Assembly: GCA_004151065.3 (NCBI GenBank)
Contig: NWUY0300109731.1
Location: forward strand, 1 to 29,359
DNA length: 29,359 nucleotides
Source: Larix sibirica
Taxonomy: Eukaryota; Streptophyta; Pinopsida; Pinales; Pinaceae
Direction of reading: 5' to 3'
The notes under the pieces are model-generated. The model had not been told where the DNA came from. It saw only the letters and a program-made list of their open reading frames with translations, and searched no databases. The first letter of the stretch is position 1. The number at the start of each line of letters is the position of its first letter. Shown here piece by piece: positions 29,339 to 29,359 of the stretch. Both the position numbers and the translations under genes were made by a program.

Positions 29339-29359
29339 TATATATATATATATATATAT
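29339..29359. repeat. (TA)n tract at the right edge
   Basis: Pure TA repeat running off the window directly outside the LINE-B 5' end. It pairs with the tract at 20899-20913 as a probable target duplication. LINE-C would be expected to resume beyond it. Confidence 0.7.

Noticed and set aside
1-29359. tRNA, rRNA and snRNA genes
   Set aside because: I looked for cloverleaf-type A/B-box pairs and conserved rRNA stretches by eye and saw none; the tRNA-Asp match at 15393 is a primer binding site only.

Overview
This window looks like intergenic DNA from a large, repeat-rich seed-plant nuclear genome. The signs are plant-type L1 LINEs (DUF4283-like and zinc-knuckle ORF1; ORF2 with endonuclease, reverse transcriptase, zf-RVT and RNase H), a Ty3/gypsy-style element with a decayed tRNA-Asp primer site, a probable 2.3-kb solo LTR, and A+T-rich spacers. 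A conifer or other gymnosperm is plausible but not provable from this sequence. I found no intact host gene, tRNA, rRNA or CRISPR array. Nearly all coding signal comes from dead transposable elements.

Layout. 1-5613 is A+T-rich spacer with weak relics: an antisense coiled-coil fragment (about 660-850), a five-unit heat-shock-element-like block (2111-2133), short tandem repeats (2994-3267) and an RNase H relic (about 4035-4375). A 37-bp tandem array starts at 5614 and is split by LINE-A. LINE-A (5737-12850, +) is full length: it has 5' UTR, ORF1, ORF2, 3' UTR, a terminal stem-loop, an A tail and a 16-18 bp target duplication. Next come the rest of the 37-bp array and a 200-bp tandem duplication (13041-13440).

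13597-20898 (+) is LINE-C, an older and badly decayed LINE. A complete non-autonomous LTR retrotransposon (13962-19076) sits inside its ORF1; it has 1.4-kb LTRs, TGTTGGG...CCCAACA outer ends and a perfect CTAAT duplication. LINE-C breaks off within its endonuclease at a (TA)n tract, where LINE-B (20914-29338, -) begins in the opposite direction. LINE-B ends at another (TA)n tract at the right edge, so it probably inserted into LINE-C at a TA repeat. LINE-B's endonuclease is split by a 2256-bp TG...CA insertion (24626-26881), probably a solo LTR. Inferred order: LINE-C first, then the LTR element and LINE-B, then the solo LTR inside LINE-B.

Two observations stand out. In all three LINEs the ORF1 stop overlaps the ORF2 ATG by one base (TAATG, TGATG, TGATG), which suggests coupled termination and reinitiation. 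In LINE-A all 13 internal in-frame stops I found are TAG or TGA and none is TAA, as expected from C-to-T decay of a methylated element. I found no clearly new biological system. ORFs were joined by eye, and no database search was possible.
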